Made by a program: the position numbers and the translations under genes | In this document: positions 53,260 through 62,350 of the stretch, piece by piece | Numbering within the stretch: position 1 is the first letter of the stretch | How the letters are laid out: each line of letters begins with the position of its first letter | Origin: Marivibrio halodurans | Lineage (GTDB): Bacteria > Pseudomonadota > Alphaproteobacteria > UBA8366 > Aestuariispiraceae | Direction of reading: 5' to 3' | Length of the DNA stretch: 64,000 nt | Assembly: GCF_017963645.1 (NCBI RefSeq) | Contig: NZ_JAGMWN010000001.1 | Location: 620,001-684,000 of the forward strand | The notes under the pieces: model-generated | Database searches by the model: none | What the model was told of the DNA's origin: nothing | What the model saw: only the letters and a program-made list of their open reading frames with translations

Positions 53260-55170
53260 CTATTCGACGGGTGGCACGAAATCCGGAACGACCCGGTCGA
53301 AACCGGCATAGAGACCCGGCTCCAACTGCGGCCCGCCGACCGCGCGCCCCTCACGCCGGGGATCGGCACCGCCGGTCAGTTCGCCCGCGATCATCTCCAC
53401 GCCGTGCAAGCCGCTCGTCATCGCCTCGACCTCCACCTCATAGCCCTGGGCGCGCAGGACCCCGGCCAGATCCGCGACGGCGCTGTCCGCCTCCAGTTCG
53501 AGGGGGCCGTTGCGGTTGAGGAAATGCGGAACCTCGATCGCCTCCTGCACGTTCAATTCCCAGTCGAGCACGCCGACGATCGTCTTCGCCGTATAGCCGA
53601 TGATCCGGCTACCGCCGGGCGACCCGATGGCGAGGCGAGGACGGCCGTGCGGCGCGAGGACGATGGTCGGGCTCATCGAACTGCGCGGACGCTTACCGGG
53701 TTGCATCCGGTTGGGATGCGGCCCGCCGTCCGGCGCGCTCGTGGAAGGCCAGGCGAAATCCGTCAATTGGTTGTTCAGAAGAAAACCCTTCACCCAGACG
53801 CCGCTACCGAAGGCGAATTCGACCGAACTGGTCATCACCGCGACATTGCCCTCGGCATCGACCATGGAAAGATGGGTGGTCGAGGGCGGTTCCTCCGCCG
53901 CGTCCTCCGCCGGGGGCGGCCCACCCGGCGCGCCCGGCGGAAATCCGAAGGGCGCCTTGCCCTTGACCGCGTCGGTGAAGTCCATCGCACCCGCCCGCGT
54001 CGCCAGATAGTTCCGGTCGAGCATGCCCGCCACCGGCACGTCCACGAAGTCCGTGTCACCGATATAGCGGTCGCGATCGGCATGGGCGAAGCGCATCGCC
54101 TCCGCGAAACGCTGGATCGACTGCGGATGCGTCGGCGGGAACAGCCCGATCCGCGATTGTTCCAACAGCCCCAGGATCTGAAGCGTGGCCAGCCCGCCGG
54201 AGGATGGCGGCGGCATGCCGCAAACCGTGAAAATGCGATAGGGCGCGCACAGATTGTCCCGCCGCTTCGCCTGATAAGTCCGCATGTCTTCCAGGCTCAA
54301 CACGCCGGGATTGGCCGGCGCGTCGCGAACCGCCGTCACGATGGCCTCCGCGATCGGACCGTCATAGAAGGCATCGACCCCGTCGCGCTGAATCGTGCGC
54401 AGCGTTTCCGCGAAGGCCGGATTCCTCAGCATATGCCCTACCGGCCAAGGCATGCCGTCGTCGCTATAGAAGAACCGGGCGGCGGCCGGCATCTCGCCCA
54501 GATGCTCGACCCGTTCAAGCAACCCATGCAGGCGGGGGGAGATCGGGAAGCCCTTCTCCGCCAGTAGCGCGGCCGGCTCCAGCAAACCGGCGAAGGATCG
54601 CGCGCCATGCGCGTCGTGCGCCATCTCCAGCATGCGCAGCAGCCCCGGCACGCCGACGGAACGACCGCCCTTCAGGGCCTCGAAATAGCCCTTCTCGCTC
54701 CCGTCCGACTTGACGAAAAGAGTGCCGTCGGCGGCCATCGGCGCGGTCTCGCGGCCGTCATAGGTATAGAGCCGCTTTTCCCCCGCATCCCAATAAAGCA
54801 GGAAGGCCCCGCCGCCGATACCGGAGGATTGCGGCTCAACCAGGTTGAGAACCATCTGGGCGGCGATCATCGCATCGATCGCATTGCCGCCTTCCGATAG
54901 AATGCGCGCGCCCGTCTGGGCGGCGGCGGGATGGGCGGCCACGCTCATGAAATCGCGGGAGAAGCTGGGCGGCGGCGGCCCCTCGCCATCGACCCGCATC
55001 TCGGCGACCGCGGGCTCCGGCGCGGGTTTCCGCAAATCCGCCGGATCGCTCGTAAACCCGGTGAAGAGCGCCGCCAACAACCAGCCGCCCAGCACCGTTC
55101 CACCGCCGATCAAGGCGGCACCGATGGCGGCGACCAGCACCGTCCTCGGGGTCCATTTCGGCTCTGGCAT
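53260..55170 (-). CDS. ggt: Gamma-glutamyltransferase
   Basis: A 636-residue N-terminal nucleophile hydrolase that cleaves gamma-glutamyl bonds such as in glutathione. An N-terminal membrane anchor or uncleaved signal (VLVAAIGAALIGGGTVLGGWLLAALF) precedes MSVAAHPAAAQTGARILSEGGNAIDAMIAAQMVLNLVEPQSSGIGGGAF. After a proline-rich linker the autoprocessing site is STTHLSMVD near residue 430, whose Thr becomes the new N-terminus. GSPGGSRIIGYTAKTI follows. The ATG at 55170 is preferred; a GTG lies at 55179. Periplasmic, with the small and large chains formed by self-cleavage. Confidence 0.95.
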   Translation of the reverse strand: MPEPKWTPRTVLVAAIGAALIGGGTVLGGWLLAALFTGFTSDPADLRKPAPEPAVAEMRVDGEGPPPPSFSRDFMSVAAHPAAAQTGARILSEGGNAIDAMIAAQMVLNLVEPQSSGIGGGAFLLYWDAGEKRLYTYDGRETAPMAADGTLFVKSDGSEKGYFEALKGGRSVGVPGLLRMLEMAHDAHGARSFAGLLEPAALLAEKGFPISPRLHGLLERVEHLGEMPAAARFFYSDDGMPWPVGHMLRNPAFAETLRTIQRDGVDAFYDGPIAEAIVTAVRDAPANPGVLSLEDMRTYQAKRRDNLCAPYRIFTVCGMPPPSSGGLATLQILGLLEQSRIGLFPPTHPQSIQRFAEAMRFAHADRDRYIGDTDFVDVPVAGMLDRNYLATRAGAMDFTDAVKGKAPFGFPPGAPGGPPPAEDAAEEPPSTTHLSMVDAEGNVAVMTSSVEFAFGSGVWVKGFLLNNQLTDFAWPSTSAPDGGPHPNRMQPGKRPRSSMSPTIVLAPHGRPRLAIGSPGGSRIIGYTAKTIVGVLDWELNVQEAIEVPHFLNRNGPLELEADSAVADLAGVLRAQGYEVEVEAMTSGLHGVEMIAGELTGGADPRREGRAVGGPQLEPGLYAGFDRVVPDFVPPVE

Positions 55171-55249
55171 GGCGGACACTAACCCTTGGAACGAACGACG
55201 GAACGACCCGGGCGCGATGGCGGTCAGGGGTGATGAACGCGACGGGGCG

Positions 55250-55510
55250 TCACCCCAACTCTACGGCGGCGCGACCGGCAGGCGTCAACTTGCACACCAA
55301 CCAGTCCGGCTTCAATGGATTGTTGAACCAGGGCTCCGCCCACCCATGGTCGATGCAACTCATCACCGTGCGTTCGCTGATGCGTTGACCATGGGCATCG
55401 AACAGCGGCAATTTCCCCCCCGGCTGATCCATGCCCCGGCGGAGATAGGCGAGCTGGGCCTTGCTGGGCCGCGCCGCCACGCCGCACTCATTTTTCGCGC
55501 CGACCGCCAT
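55250..55510 (-). CDS. Small winged-helix-like hypothetical protein
   Basis: An 86-residue protein with SKAQLAYLRRGMDQPGGKLPLFDAHGQRISERTVMSCIDHGWAEPWFNN and a C-terminal VCKLTPAGRAAVEL. The helix - turn - helix - 'kLT-aGr' ending is what a winged-helix or MarR-like fragment looks like. No catalytic motif. The start may be further in. Function unknown; no obvious operon partner. Confidence 0.6.
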   Translation of the reverse strand: MAVGAKNECGVAARPSKAQLAYLRRGMDQPGGKLPLFDAHGQRISERTVMSCIDHGWAEPWFNNPLKPDWLVCKLTPAGRAAVELG

Positions 55511-55650
55511 CCCGGATGGCCCCGTCCCCTCATTGATCCCCTCGCTGATCCGGCGACGCGCCGTACCCGACGCCGCAGCCGTTCAGCAATGGTATGCCAT
55601 CATGCCCCAGTTGCAAGCCATGTGACCGCCCGAGCCCTCCGCTAATGCCC

Positions 55651-56319
55651 CTACATCGCGGCCGTCAGGGCGCGGAACCGCTTGAGGAAGGCGGCTTTCG
55701 CCGCCTCGGGCGGCATCGGGGTGGCGTCGAAAGGGCCGGCGACACGCACCTTCGGCGGCGCGCCCCAGAGCTTGCGTGCCTCGACGGCGGAGAAACCCGC
55801 GATCTGCGTCGCCTCCAGATAGGCGCCTTGCAGGTCCGCCTGCTTGATCTTGCGCCGGATCGCCTCCGGCACCTCCGCCGGGAGGCCGAAGCGCAGATGG
55901 ATCGCGGCCTGCAACCGGCCCTCCAGCGCTTTGTAATCGTAGCCGATCGCGGTCTTGAAGGGCGAAATCATGTCGCCCACCACATATTCGCTGGCATCAT
56001 GCAGCAACGCGGCCAGCCGCCAGGAAACGGAAAGGCCCGGCGTCGTTTCCACGACCAGGGCCTCCACCATCACCGAATGCTGCGCGACGGAGAACGCCCA
56101 ATCCCCTTCCGTCTGGCCGTTCCAGCGCGCCACCCGGGCAAGCCCATGGGCGATATCCTCGATCTCGATATCCATCGGGGTGGGGTTCAACAGGTCGAGC
56201 CGCCGGCCGGACAACATGCGCTGCCAGGCGCGCGGCGGCTTGGCGGCGGGCTTCGACGTTTTCCCGGCCTTCGTCTTCGCTATCGCCTGTCCGGCCGCGC
56301 GATCCTCCGGCCCCGCCAT
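55651..56319 (-). CDS. HD-domain 5'-nucleotidase, YfbR-like
   Basis: A 222-residue metal-dependent phosphohydrolase. After a basic N-terminal tail of about 30 residues it has RMLSGRRLDLLNPTPMDIEIEDIAHGLARVARWNGQT, then SVAQHSVMV (first His), LAALLHDASEYVVGDMISPFK (HD pair), and later ADLQGAYLEATQI (final Asp region). These match the YfbR/HD deoxynucleoside 5'-monophosphatase group. GGAG lies six bases before the ATG. It follows the hydroxypyruvate isomerase gene on the same strand, with a palindrome between them. Confidence 0.88.
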   Translation of the reverse strand: MAGPEDRAAGQAIAKTKAGKTSKPAAKPPRAWQRMLSGRRLDLLNPTPMDIEIEDIAHGLARVARWNGQTEGDWAFSVAQHSVMVEALVVETTPGLSVSWRLAALLHDASEYVVGDMISPFKTAIGYDYKALEGRLQAAIHLRFGLPAEVPEAIRRKIKQADLQGAYLEATQIAGFSAVEARKLWGAPPKVRVAGPFDATPMPPEAAKAAFLKRFRALTAAM

Positions 56320-56337
56320 CAGCGCCTCCCGCGCGGA

Positions 56338-56367
56338 CTAGAGCATGCAGATACCATCATGCTCTAG
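56338..56367. repeat. Perfect inverted repeat at the end of the hydroxypyruvate isomerase gene
   Basis: CTAGAGCATG (56338-56347) and CATGCTCTAG (56358-56367) are exact inverted copies around ten bases, and the right arm contains the hyi stop codon (56364-56366). It could terminate transcription (no U run) or be a protein-binding site between hyi and the HD gene. Confidence 0.6.
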
Positions 56368-57140
56368 CGGTAGGCATCGAGCCAGCCGAGCCCATCCTCG
56401 GTCCGGCCGGTGGGGTGATATTCGCAGCCGATCCATCCCTCATAGCCGATGCGGTCCAACGCGTCGAAGATCGCCCCATAAGCGATTTCCCCCCGGTCCG
56501 GTTCCGTGCGGTCGGGCGCGCCCGCGATCTGGACATGCCCCAGGACGGGCGCCGCCCGTTCGATGGCATGGATCAGATTCCCCTGCATCACCTGGCGGTG
56601 ATATATGTCGAGCTGTAAACGCACGGCCGGATGATCAATCGCCTCGATCAGGCGGATCGCCTCCTCCGTCCGGCTGATGACATAGCCGGGATTGTCGTGG
56701 GTGTTGAGCGGCTCCAACATCAGGGTAACCCCCTCGCCCGCGGCCTTCGGCCCCAAACGGCGCAGATTGGCGCCGAAGGAGGCGAGATAGGGTGCGTTGT
56801 CCAGATTCATCGGCGCGATGCCGGCCATGACATGCAGCATCGGCGTGCCCAGCACCCTGGCATAGGAGAGCGCACGGTCGAAGGCATGTTCCAGTTCCTT
56901 CTCCCGGCCGGGCAACGCGCCCAACCCCCGGTCCCCCCGCCCCCAATCGCCCGGCGGAAGGTTGAAGAGCACGAGCTTCAGGCCGGTCGCGTCCAGCTTT
57001 TCCCGGATACCCTCCACCGGAAGGTCATAGGGGAACTGCATTTCCACCGCCTTGAAACCCGCCGCCGCGGCCGCCTCGAAACGGTCGATCGGCGGGTGCT
57101 CGGTGAAGAGCGTCGAGAGATTGGCGGCGAAACGTGGCAT
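56364..57140 (-). CDS. hyi: Hydroxypyruvate isomerase family protein
   Basis: A 258-residue TIM-barrel sugar isomerase that would interconvert hydroxypyruvate and tartronate semialdehyde, or the related 2-oxotetronate isomerisation. Motifs are FAANLSTLFTEHPPIDRFEAAAAAGFKAVEMQFPY, LVLFNLPPGDWGRGDRG, LMLEPLNTHDNPGYV (catalytic Glu), QLDIYHRQVMQGNL (metal-binding Asp/His), and IGCEYHPTGRTEDGLGWL (second Glu). All expected metal ligands are seen. The start follows AGGAT. It lies 27 bases downstream of tauE on the same strand. Confidence 0.93.
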   Translation of the reverse strand: MPRFAANLSTLFTEHPPIDRFEAAAAAGFKAVEMQFPYDLPVEGIREKLDATGLKLVLFNLPPGDWGRGDRGLGALPGREKELEHAFDRALSYARVLGTPMLHVMAGIAPMNLDNAPYLASFGANLRRLGPKAAGEGVTLMLEPLNTHDNPGYVISRTEEAIRLIEAIDHPAVRLQLDIYHRQVMQGNLIHAIERAAPVLGHVQIAGAPDRTEPDRGEIAYGAIFDALDRIGYEGWIGCEYHPTGRTEDGLGWLDAYR

Positions 57141-57167
57141 GACGAAATCCTATCTTTTCCCCTCACC

Positions 57168-57995
57168 TCAACTGAACACTTCGTAGAACATGCGGATCGC
57201 GGTGACGAAAAGGAAGAGGGCAAAGGCTTTTCGCAACAGTCCGGTCGGAATCGCATGGGCGATACGCGCGCCGAGCGGCGCCGCCAGGACCGAAACCGGT
57301 ACGATCAGGGCGAAACCAATCAGCGAGACGAAGCCAAACGAGAAGGGCGGCAGGTTCGCCGCGTCCAACCCGTTCCAGATGAAGCCCGCCGTCCCCGGAA
57401 TCGCGATGATCAAACCAATCGCCGACGCCGTGCCCACCGCCCGGCGGATCGGATAGTTGCAGGCGGTCAGGATCGGCACCGTCAGGGTCCCGCCGCCGAT
57501 CCCCATCATGGTGGAGAAGGTTCCGATGCCCGCGCCGATCACATGCCGCACGAACCCCGTCGGCAAGCTGTCGCGCACCGTCCAGCCGTCGGGACGGAAG
57601 GTCATGTTGGCGGAGACGATCAGCGCGATCACCGCGAAAACGATGGTCAACACCTGTCCCTCGACAAAGAGCGAGATCGTGCTGCCGATCACGACGCCGA
57701 TGAAAATCGGCACGCCCCAGCTTTTCAGCAAGGCGGTATCCACGCTGCCGCGCTTGAAATGGGAGCGCGCGGAACTGGCCGAGGTCAGGATGATCGTCGC
57801 CAGCGACGTGCCGACCGCGATATGCATGCGGATATCCTCGTCGATTCCCATGCCGGTCAGAATATGGAAAAGGACCGGCACGATGACGATCCCGCCGCCG
57901 ACACCGAGAAGCCCCGCCATGATCCCGCCGATCAAACCCGTGCCCAGCATCGCCACCGCGATCGGCAACAGCTCGGTCCAGGATCCCTCCATCAT
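57168..57995 (-). CDS. TauE/SafE family sulfite/anion exporter
   Basis: A 275-residue membrane protein with eight or so hydrophobic segments. Two repeat signatures are visible: GGIMAGLLGVGGGIVIVPVLFHI near the N-terminus and GAGIGTFSTMMGIGGGTLTVPILTACNYPIRRAVGTASAIGLII in the middle. These proteins export sulfite, sulfoacetate or other anions. The ATG at 57995 overlaps the stop of the NlpC/P60 gene by one base (TGATG), with GGGAGG eight bases upstream. Its substrate is not predictable from context. Confidence 0.92.
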   Translation of the reverse strand: MMEGSWTELLPIAVAMLGTGLIGGIMAGLLGVGGGIVIVPVLFHILTGMGIDEDIRMHIAVGTSLATIILTSASSARSHFKRGSVDTALLKSWGVPIFIGVVIGSTISLFVEGQVLTIVFAVIALIVSANMTFRPDGWTVRDSLPTGFVRHVIGAGIGTFSTMMGIGGGTLTVPILTACNYPIRRAVGTASAIGLIIAIPGTAGFIWNGLDAANLPPFSFGFVSLIGFALIVPVSVLAAPLGARIAHAIPTGLLRKAFALFLFVTAIRMFYEVFS

Positions 57996-58858
57996 CAAAA
58001 CACCTCCCTCACCCTCTTGATATGCGTCAAGCGGCTGCCCTCCTGACGCTCGATATGCGTGTCCAGCACGCTCAAATCCCATATGCGGGTCGCCATGTCG
58101 GTCGCATTGGCGTGTAAAATCCGCGTCGCGTCGAGCATGATCCCCACATGCCCCGGCCAGAATACCAGATCGCCGCGCCGCGCCGCGTCGACGCCCCCCG
58201 CGAGCGCATGGCCCAGCGCCAACTCCTGCATGTCCGTATCGCGCGGGCAATCGATCCCGCAGCAATGCAGCGCGAGTTGGACGAGACCCGAGCAATCGAG
58301 ACCCACGCTGGTCTTTCCCCCCCAGAGATAAGGCGTTTCCAGGAAAAGTTCCGCGACCGCGGCCGGATCGGCCGCGTTCTCCCCCACCGCCCGCAAATGA
58401 TCCGCATGAACGAACCCGGCAGCGCCGTCGAGCCGTGCCCAACGGCCTTCGATCGAGGAAACCGCGACCGCCGCCTCCACGCTCAACAGGTCCAGGGGCG
58501 GAACCTTCAAGCTTGCATCGGGATAGAGATAGGTGCGCAAGGCCGCGACACGATGCGTCACCGGCGCCCCGACCGGGCCCAGCCGATCCACCCGGCAATA
58601 GCCGACATAGCCGTCCCGGTCGTTCTGGACCCAGGCCCAGTCGCCCGCGACCTCGAAAACCCGAACCCGCTCTCCGAACAGCAGTTGAGTGTCCTGCGGC
58701 GCGCCGTCGTCCGGCTTCCGGCGCAAGGCCGCGGCGCCGGCCGTCACCTGTCGGTCCTCGCCCACCACGAAACATGACGCCGACACCCGGTCGCGCAGCC
58801 GGGCGTCGGCGAGATCGTCACGATAGGCGTTAAGCCGCGAATCGAGCGCTGACGCCAT
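57995..58858 (-). CDS. NlpC/P60 family C40 peptidase
   Basis: A 287-residue cysteine peptidase likely cutting peptidoglycan stem peptides. Two SH3b-like segments lie at about residues 45-145 (for instance ELLFGERVRVFEVAGDWAWVQNDRDGYVGYC, a classic bacterial SH3 pattern). The peptidase domain follows: YLWGGKTSVGLDCSGLVQLAL with the catalytic Cys, RRGDLVFWPGHVGIMLDATRILHAN with the catalytic His. No signal peptide is evident at the chosen start, so it may act in recycling in the cytoplasm or use another export route. It heads a run with tauE and hyi. Confidence 0.93.
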   Translation of the reverse strand: MASALDSRLNAYRDDLADARLRDRVSASCFVVGEDRQVTAGAAALRRKPDDGAPQDTQLLFGERVRVFEVAGDWAWVQNDRDGYVGYCRVDRLGPVGAPVTHRVAALRTYLYPDASLKVPPLDLLSVEAAVAVSSIEGRWARLDGAAGFVHADHLRAVGENAADPAAVAELFLETPYLWGGKTSVGLDCSGLVQLALHCCGIDCPRDTDMQELALGHALAGGVDAARRGDLVFWPGHVGIMLDATRILHANATDMATRIWDLSVLDTHIERQEGSRLTHIKRVREVF

Positions 58859-58991
58859 GAACCGGCGGTGCCTTTCCTGCTATCCGTGCATGAGCGCGGG
58901 CGGGCCCGATGCGGCCCGCGGGGACCCCATGCTTACGAGAGCAGCGCTGTATTGGCAACGCCGGCGCCCGGCGACCGGGCGCGGCCAAGCG

Positions 58992-59612
58992 TCACGGAAC
59001 GGCCATGCCCTTGGAGACCGCCTCGCGGGCGCCCAGTTCATCGTACCAGCGCTTGGCATTGGGATAGTCGGACCAGTCGATGCCCTGCCACTCCCAGCGC
59101 GCGGCCCAGGGATATGTCGCGATATCGGCGATACTGTACGCCTCCCCCGCGAGATAGGGCGCCTCGCCGAGGCGCTTGTCCAGCACGCCATAGAGCCGCT
59201 TCGCCTCGTTCGTGTACCGATTGACGGCGTAGTCGATCTTCTCCGGCGCGAAGCGGCGGAAATGATGGGCCTGCCCCAACATCGGACCGAAGCCGCCCAT
59301 CTGCCACATCAGCCATTGCAGACAGAGATAGCGCGAGGCCGCATCCTCCGGAATCAAGCGTCCCGTCTTCTCCGCCAGATAGATCAGGATCGCGCCGGTT
59401 TCGAAGACCGAGATCGGCTTCCCCCCCGGCCCATCGGAATCGACGATGGCGGGGATCTTGTTATTGGGGCTGATCTTCAGGAAAGACGGCTCGAACTGCT
59501 CGTCCTTGGTGATATCGACGCTGTGCACGCTATAGGGAAGCCCGACTTCCTCCAGCATGATGGAAACCTTGCGGCCGTTGGGCGTGCCCCAGCTATAGAG
59601 ATCGATCGACAT
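58992..59612 (-). CDS. Glutathione S-transferase, YfcG/Ure2-like
   Basis: A 206-residue protein with an N-terminal thioredoxin-like domain (IDLYSWGTPNGRKVSIMLEEVGLPYSVHSVDITKDEQF, then NNKIPAIVD and SVFETGAILIYLAEKTGRLIP) and an all-helical C-terminal domain (LMWQMGGFGPMLGQAHHFRRFAPEKIDYAVNRY, YSIADIATYPW). The SPNNKIPA and GPMLGQ motifs are those of YfcG-type disulfide reductases, which use glutathione. GGGAAG precedes the ATG. Confidence 0.94.
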   Translation of the reverse strand: MSIDLYSWGTPNGRKVSIMLEEVGLPYSVHSVDITKDEQFEPSFLKISPNNKIPAIVDSDGPGGKPISVFETGAILIYLAEKTGRLIPEDAASRYLCLQWLMWQMGGFGPMLGQAHHFRRFAPEKIDYAVNRYTNEAKRLYGVLDKRLGEAPYLAGEAYSIADIATYPWAARWEWQGIDWSDYPNAKRWYDELGAREAVSKGMAVP

Positions 59613-59687
59613 GCGCTTCCCCTCTCTAACGCTCCAAATGTCGGCGGCGCGCCCTGCCCGCGCGCCGCCATAAGCATGGATTACCCC

Positions 59688-59861
59688 TTACCGGGGACCA
59701 AAGAACAGCCAGGCGATGAAGCCGATGATCGGAAAGACGAGCAGCACGAGAATCCAGATCACCTTCACGCCGGTGCTGGCGGGGCTGCCGAGCGTCTTGA
59801 CGATGGCATAGATGATGAGAACGAGGCCGATAAGCCCCAGGATGCCATATTCGAGACCCAT
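59688..59861 (-). CDS. PLDc_N (cardiolipin synthase N-terminal-like) membrane mini-protein
   Basis: A 57-residue protein consisting of two hydrophobic helices: YGILGLIGLVLIIYAIVKTLGS and VIWILVLLVFPIIGFIAWLFFGPR. This is the PLDc_N module, found at the head of cardiolipin synthases and as free-standing small membrane proteins. AAGGAT lies ten bases before the ATG at 59861. Role unknown. Confidence 0.85.
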   Translation of the reverse strand: MGLEYGILGLIGLVLIIYAIVKTLGSPASTGVKVIWILVLLVFPIIGFIAWLFFGPR

Positions 59862-59955
59862 TGTTTTTTCATCCTTGTCGTCGTTGCGTCGCAAATACCC
59901 CTTCCCGGATAGCAGACATTGGGCGGCCGGGCCGACGCTTCAACCCACCGTGCCG

Positions 59956-60849
59956 TCAACCGTCGCGCCGACGCCCCCATGGGCCGGGGTCGTCATTTCC
60001 CGTGCCATCTCTTCGCGGCGCGGTGGAGGGCACGCTGCCACGGCCCGCCCGCGCGCCGGACTTCGCGGACGCTTGGCGCGTAGCATCGTCCTTGCCCGAT
60101 GGCGCGCCGTTGGTGGAGGAGGCGGGCGCGGGCGTACCGGGAGTCAGGGTCGCGGCCACCGCCTCGCGCTGGAAAAGGGGAACGTCCTTCCCCTTCATCA
60201 AGGGCAGTAGCGCCGCCCCCGCCACCAATCCCCCGATATGGGCGAGCCACGCCACGCCACCGCCATCGCTGCCCGAACCCGCGAAGCTCCACACCTGCAA
60301 CGCGATCCAAAAGCCGAGCACGAGCCAAACCGGCAGGCGGATCGGAAACCAGTTGAAGGCCAGGATCAGCACCTTGCCGCGTGGATAGAGCATCAGATAG
60401 GCCGCGATCACGCCGGAGACGGCCCCCGACGCACCGATCAGGGGCTGAGACGTCGCGCCGACACCGACCATGTGCGCGCCCGCGGCCAACACCCCGCACA
60501 GAATGTAGAAGGCGAGGAAACGCAGATGTCCCATCGCGTCCTCGACATTATCGCCGAAGACCCAAAGGAACAGCATGTTGCCGACCAGATGCAGAAAGCC
60601 CCCATGCAGGAACTGGTAGGTGACGAGCGTGGCCAGCGTCGGTGCCGCGTCGAAGCGCGCGGGCAGGCTCTCATCGCCGATCACGAGACTGGGGATAATG
60701 CCGTATCCGAGGACGAATTGAACATCGAGCGGATAAGGCAGGCTGAGTTGATAGAAATAAACGATGACGCAGGCCGCGACCAACGATGCGGTGACCAGTT
60801 GGAACGGAATACGCTTCAGCGGGTTGCCGTCGCCGATCGGGATGAACAT
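59956..60849 (-). CDS. Rhomboid family intramembrane serine protease
   Basis: A 297-residue membrane protease with six transmembrane segments and a disordered C-terminal tail rich in Ala, Gly, Arg and Pro. Motifs are YQFLHGGFLHLVGNMLFLWVFGDNVEDAMG (with HxxxHLxxN), LIGASGAVSGVIAAYLMLYPRG containing the catalytic Ser, and WLAHIGGLVAGA with the catalytic His. GAGG lies five bases before the ATG at 60849. Divergent from the cassette at 61021. Confidence 0.94.
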   Translation of the reverse strand: MFIPIGDGNPLKRIPFQLVTASLVAACVIVYFYQLSLPYPLDVQFVLGYGIIPSLVIGDESLPARFDAAPTLATLVTYQFLHGGFLHLVGNMLFLWVFGDNVEDAMGHLRFLAFYILCGVLAAGAHMVGVGATSQPLIGASGAVSGVIAAYLMLYPRGKVLILAFNWFPIRLPVWLVLGFWIALQVWSFAGSGSDGGGVAWLAHIGGLVAGAALLPLMKGKDVPLFQREAVAATLTPGTPAPASSTNGAPSGKDDATRQASAKSGARAGRGSVPSTAPRRDGTGNDDPGPWGRRRDG

Positions 60850-61020
60850 ACGCGCCTCGTTCTGGCCTGCCCTCCTGATACCAGATAGGCGGCCGCCAGG
60901 GCAGGGAAAAGCCGAACGTCGGCACGGTGCCGATTGTCGCGTCGCGCGAATCCCCGTCAAACTAACCGGAAGTGGTGACGGGAATGACGGCATACGCCTT
61001 ATCAGGGAGTAGCGACCGGC

Positions 61021-61638
61021 ATGATGGTGCGCTTCGACGGCACTCTCCAGGCGCTCGTCCTGTGCGCGAGCCGCGAGACGGCGCGCACGCTCGTGCCGGA
61101 CGGCGATGGCTGGACGGAACGTTGGTCGCGGCTCGATCGGGAAGGCGCCTACCGCCTGCTCGCCCAGCGGCGCGACCGGGCCGAGACCCTGGCCGAGGCA
61201 CGGCGCGCCTTGGCGGCGGAGGGGCTGACGGCGGGGCGCGGCGCGCTCGACGACGAGACGGTGCTGACGACGCTCGCCGAGCGGTTGGCGGGCGGCTGGG
61301 TGGTCGAGATCGACCGCCGCGCGCCCGTCGGCGGCTGGCATTCGGACGCCCCCGCCCCGCCGGAACCGGTGCCCGATGCCGTCCAACCGGACCCGAAGCC
61401 GACCGGCGTGCCGGCCCGGAAGACGCGCGATCACTGGATCACGGTCGAACTGGTGGGCGAGGATGGCGGCCCCGTCCCGAACGAACCGGTGACGGTCACC
61501 GACCCCGCCGGGGAGGAGCACGCGGGGGAGACCGACAGCCAGGGGCAATTCACCGTGACCGGCATTCCGGAGGGCGATTGCCAGATCACTTTCCCCGACC
61601 TGGATCAGGAGGCCTGGGAGGCCGCGGCCAATGGCTGA
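61021..61638 (+). CDS. Protein with C-terminal carboxypeptidase-regulatory-like domain
   Basis: A 205-residue protein in two parts. Residues 1 to about 100 are a charged helical region I do not recognise. After a proline-rich linker, residues about 138-200 read HWITVELVGEDGGPVPNEPVTVTDPAGEEHAGETDSQGQFTVTGIPEGDCQITFPDLDQE, an immunoglobulin-like, carboxypeptidase-regulatory-like fold. The same type of domain occurs at the C-termini of some VgrG proteins and in contractile-injection-associated proteins; this link is inference. No signal peptide. The stop overlaps the next start by eight bases. Probable first gene of a three-gene operon. Confidence 0.78.
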   Translation: MMVRFDGTLQALVLCASRETARTLVPDGDGWTERWSRLDREGAYRLLAQRRDRAETLAEARRALAAEGLTAGRGALDDETVLTTLAERLAGGWVVEIDRRAPVGGWHSDAPAPPEPVPDAVQPDPKPTGVPARKTRDHWITVELVGEDGGPVPNEPVTVTDPAGEEHAGETDSQGQFTVTGIPEGDCQITFPDLDQEAWEAAANG

Positions 61639-62344
61639 CGACACGGACCCGGTAACGTCCCACGCCGATATCGTCGCGTCGCCCGAACCCGTCGGCGCGG
61701 GCGAATGGACCGTCGCCGCCGGGGATAGCATGGCCTCCATCGCGGACGCGACCGGCCATTTCTGGCAAACCCTGTGGGACGCGCCGGAAAACGAGGCGCT
61801 GCGCACCGCGCGGGAGGACCCGGAGACCCTGACGCCGGGCGACAAGGTCCACGTCCCCCCGCCGCGCGCCAAGACGGAGACACGCGCCTGCGATCTGGTA
61901 CACCGTTTCAAGCGCAAGGGCGTGCCCGTGCGCATCGGCTTCGAGGTACGGCGCCCGGACGAAGGCGCCTTCGCGGACAAACCCTTCACCCTGCGGGTCG
62001 GCAAGCGGCGCTATAGCGGGAAAACGGACGCGGACGGCCGGATCGAGGTCTATGTCGCGCCCGCCGCCAAGACCGGCCTGCTGACGGTCGAGATCGACGA
62101 GAAAGGCTTTCCCAAAACCATGGAATGGGAAATCGAGGTCGGCCGCATGCCGCCGCTTGAGACGGTGGCCGGGGTCAAGGCGCGCCTCGCCAATCTCGGC
62201 TATGACTGCGACCCGACGGCGCCCTCCTTAACGGAGACCGACCGGGATGCCATCCGGCGCTATCAGCAGTCCTGCGGGCTGGAGGCGAGCGGCACGGTCG
62301 ACCGGGATACGCTCGACGCGCTCGAAAGCGGGTACGGATACTGA
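61631..62344 (+). CDS. LysM-like and peptidoglycan-binding domain protein
   Basis: A 237-residue protein. Residues about 24-77 resemble a LysM module (EWTVAAGDSMASIADATGHFWQTLWDAPEN ... TLTPGDKVHVPP). The middle, about 88-160, is a beta-rich Ig-like part (RIGFEVRRPDEG, FTLRVGKRRYSGKTDADGRIEVYVAP). Residues about 172-234 form a PG_binding_1 domain (TVAGVKARLANLGYDCDP, TETDRDAIRRYQQSCGLEASGTVDRDTLDAL). No signal peptide is seen, which fits a protein delivered by a secretion machine, or a structural baseplate-type protein, rather than a normal envelope protein. It overlaps the previous gene and ends six bases before the MBL gene. Confidence 0.82.
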   Translation: MADDTDPVTSHADIVASPEPVGAGEWTVAAGDSMASIADATGHFWQTLWDAPENEALRTAREDPETLTPGDKVHVPPPRAKTETRACDLVHRFKRKGVPVRIGFEVRRPDEGAFADKPFTLRVGKRRYSGKTDADGRIEVYVAPAAKTGLLTVEIDEKGFPKTMEWEIEVGRMPPLETVAGVKARLANLGYDCDPTAPSLTETDRDAIRRYQQSCGLEASGTVDRDTLDALESGYGY

Positions 62345-62350
62345 CCGTCG

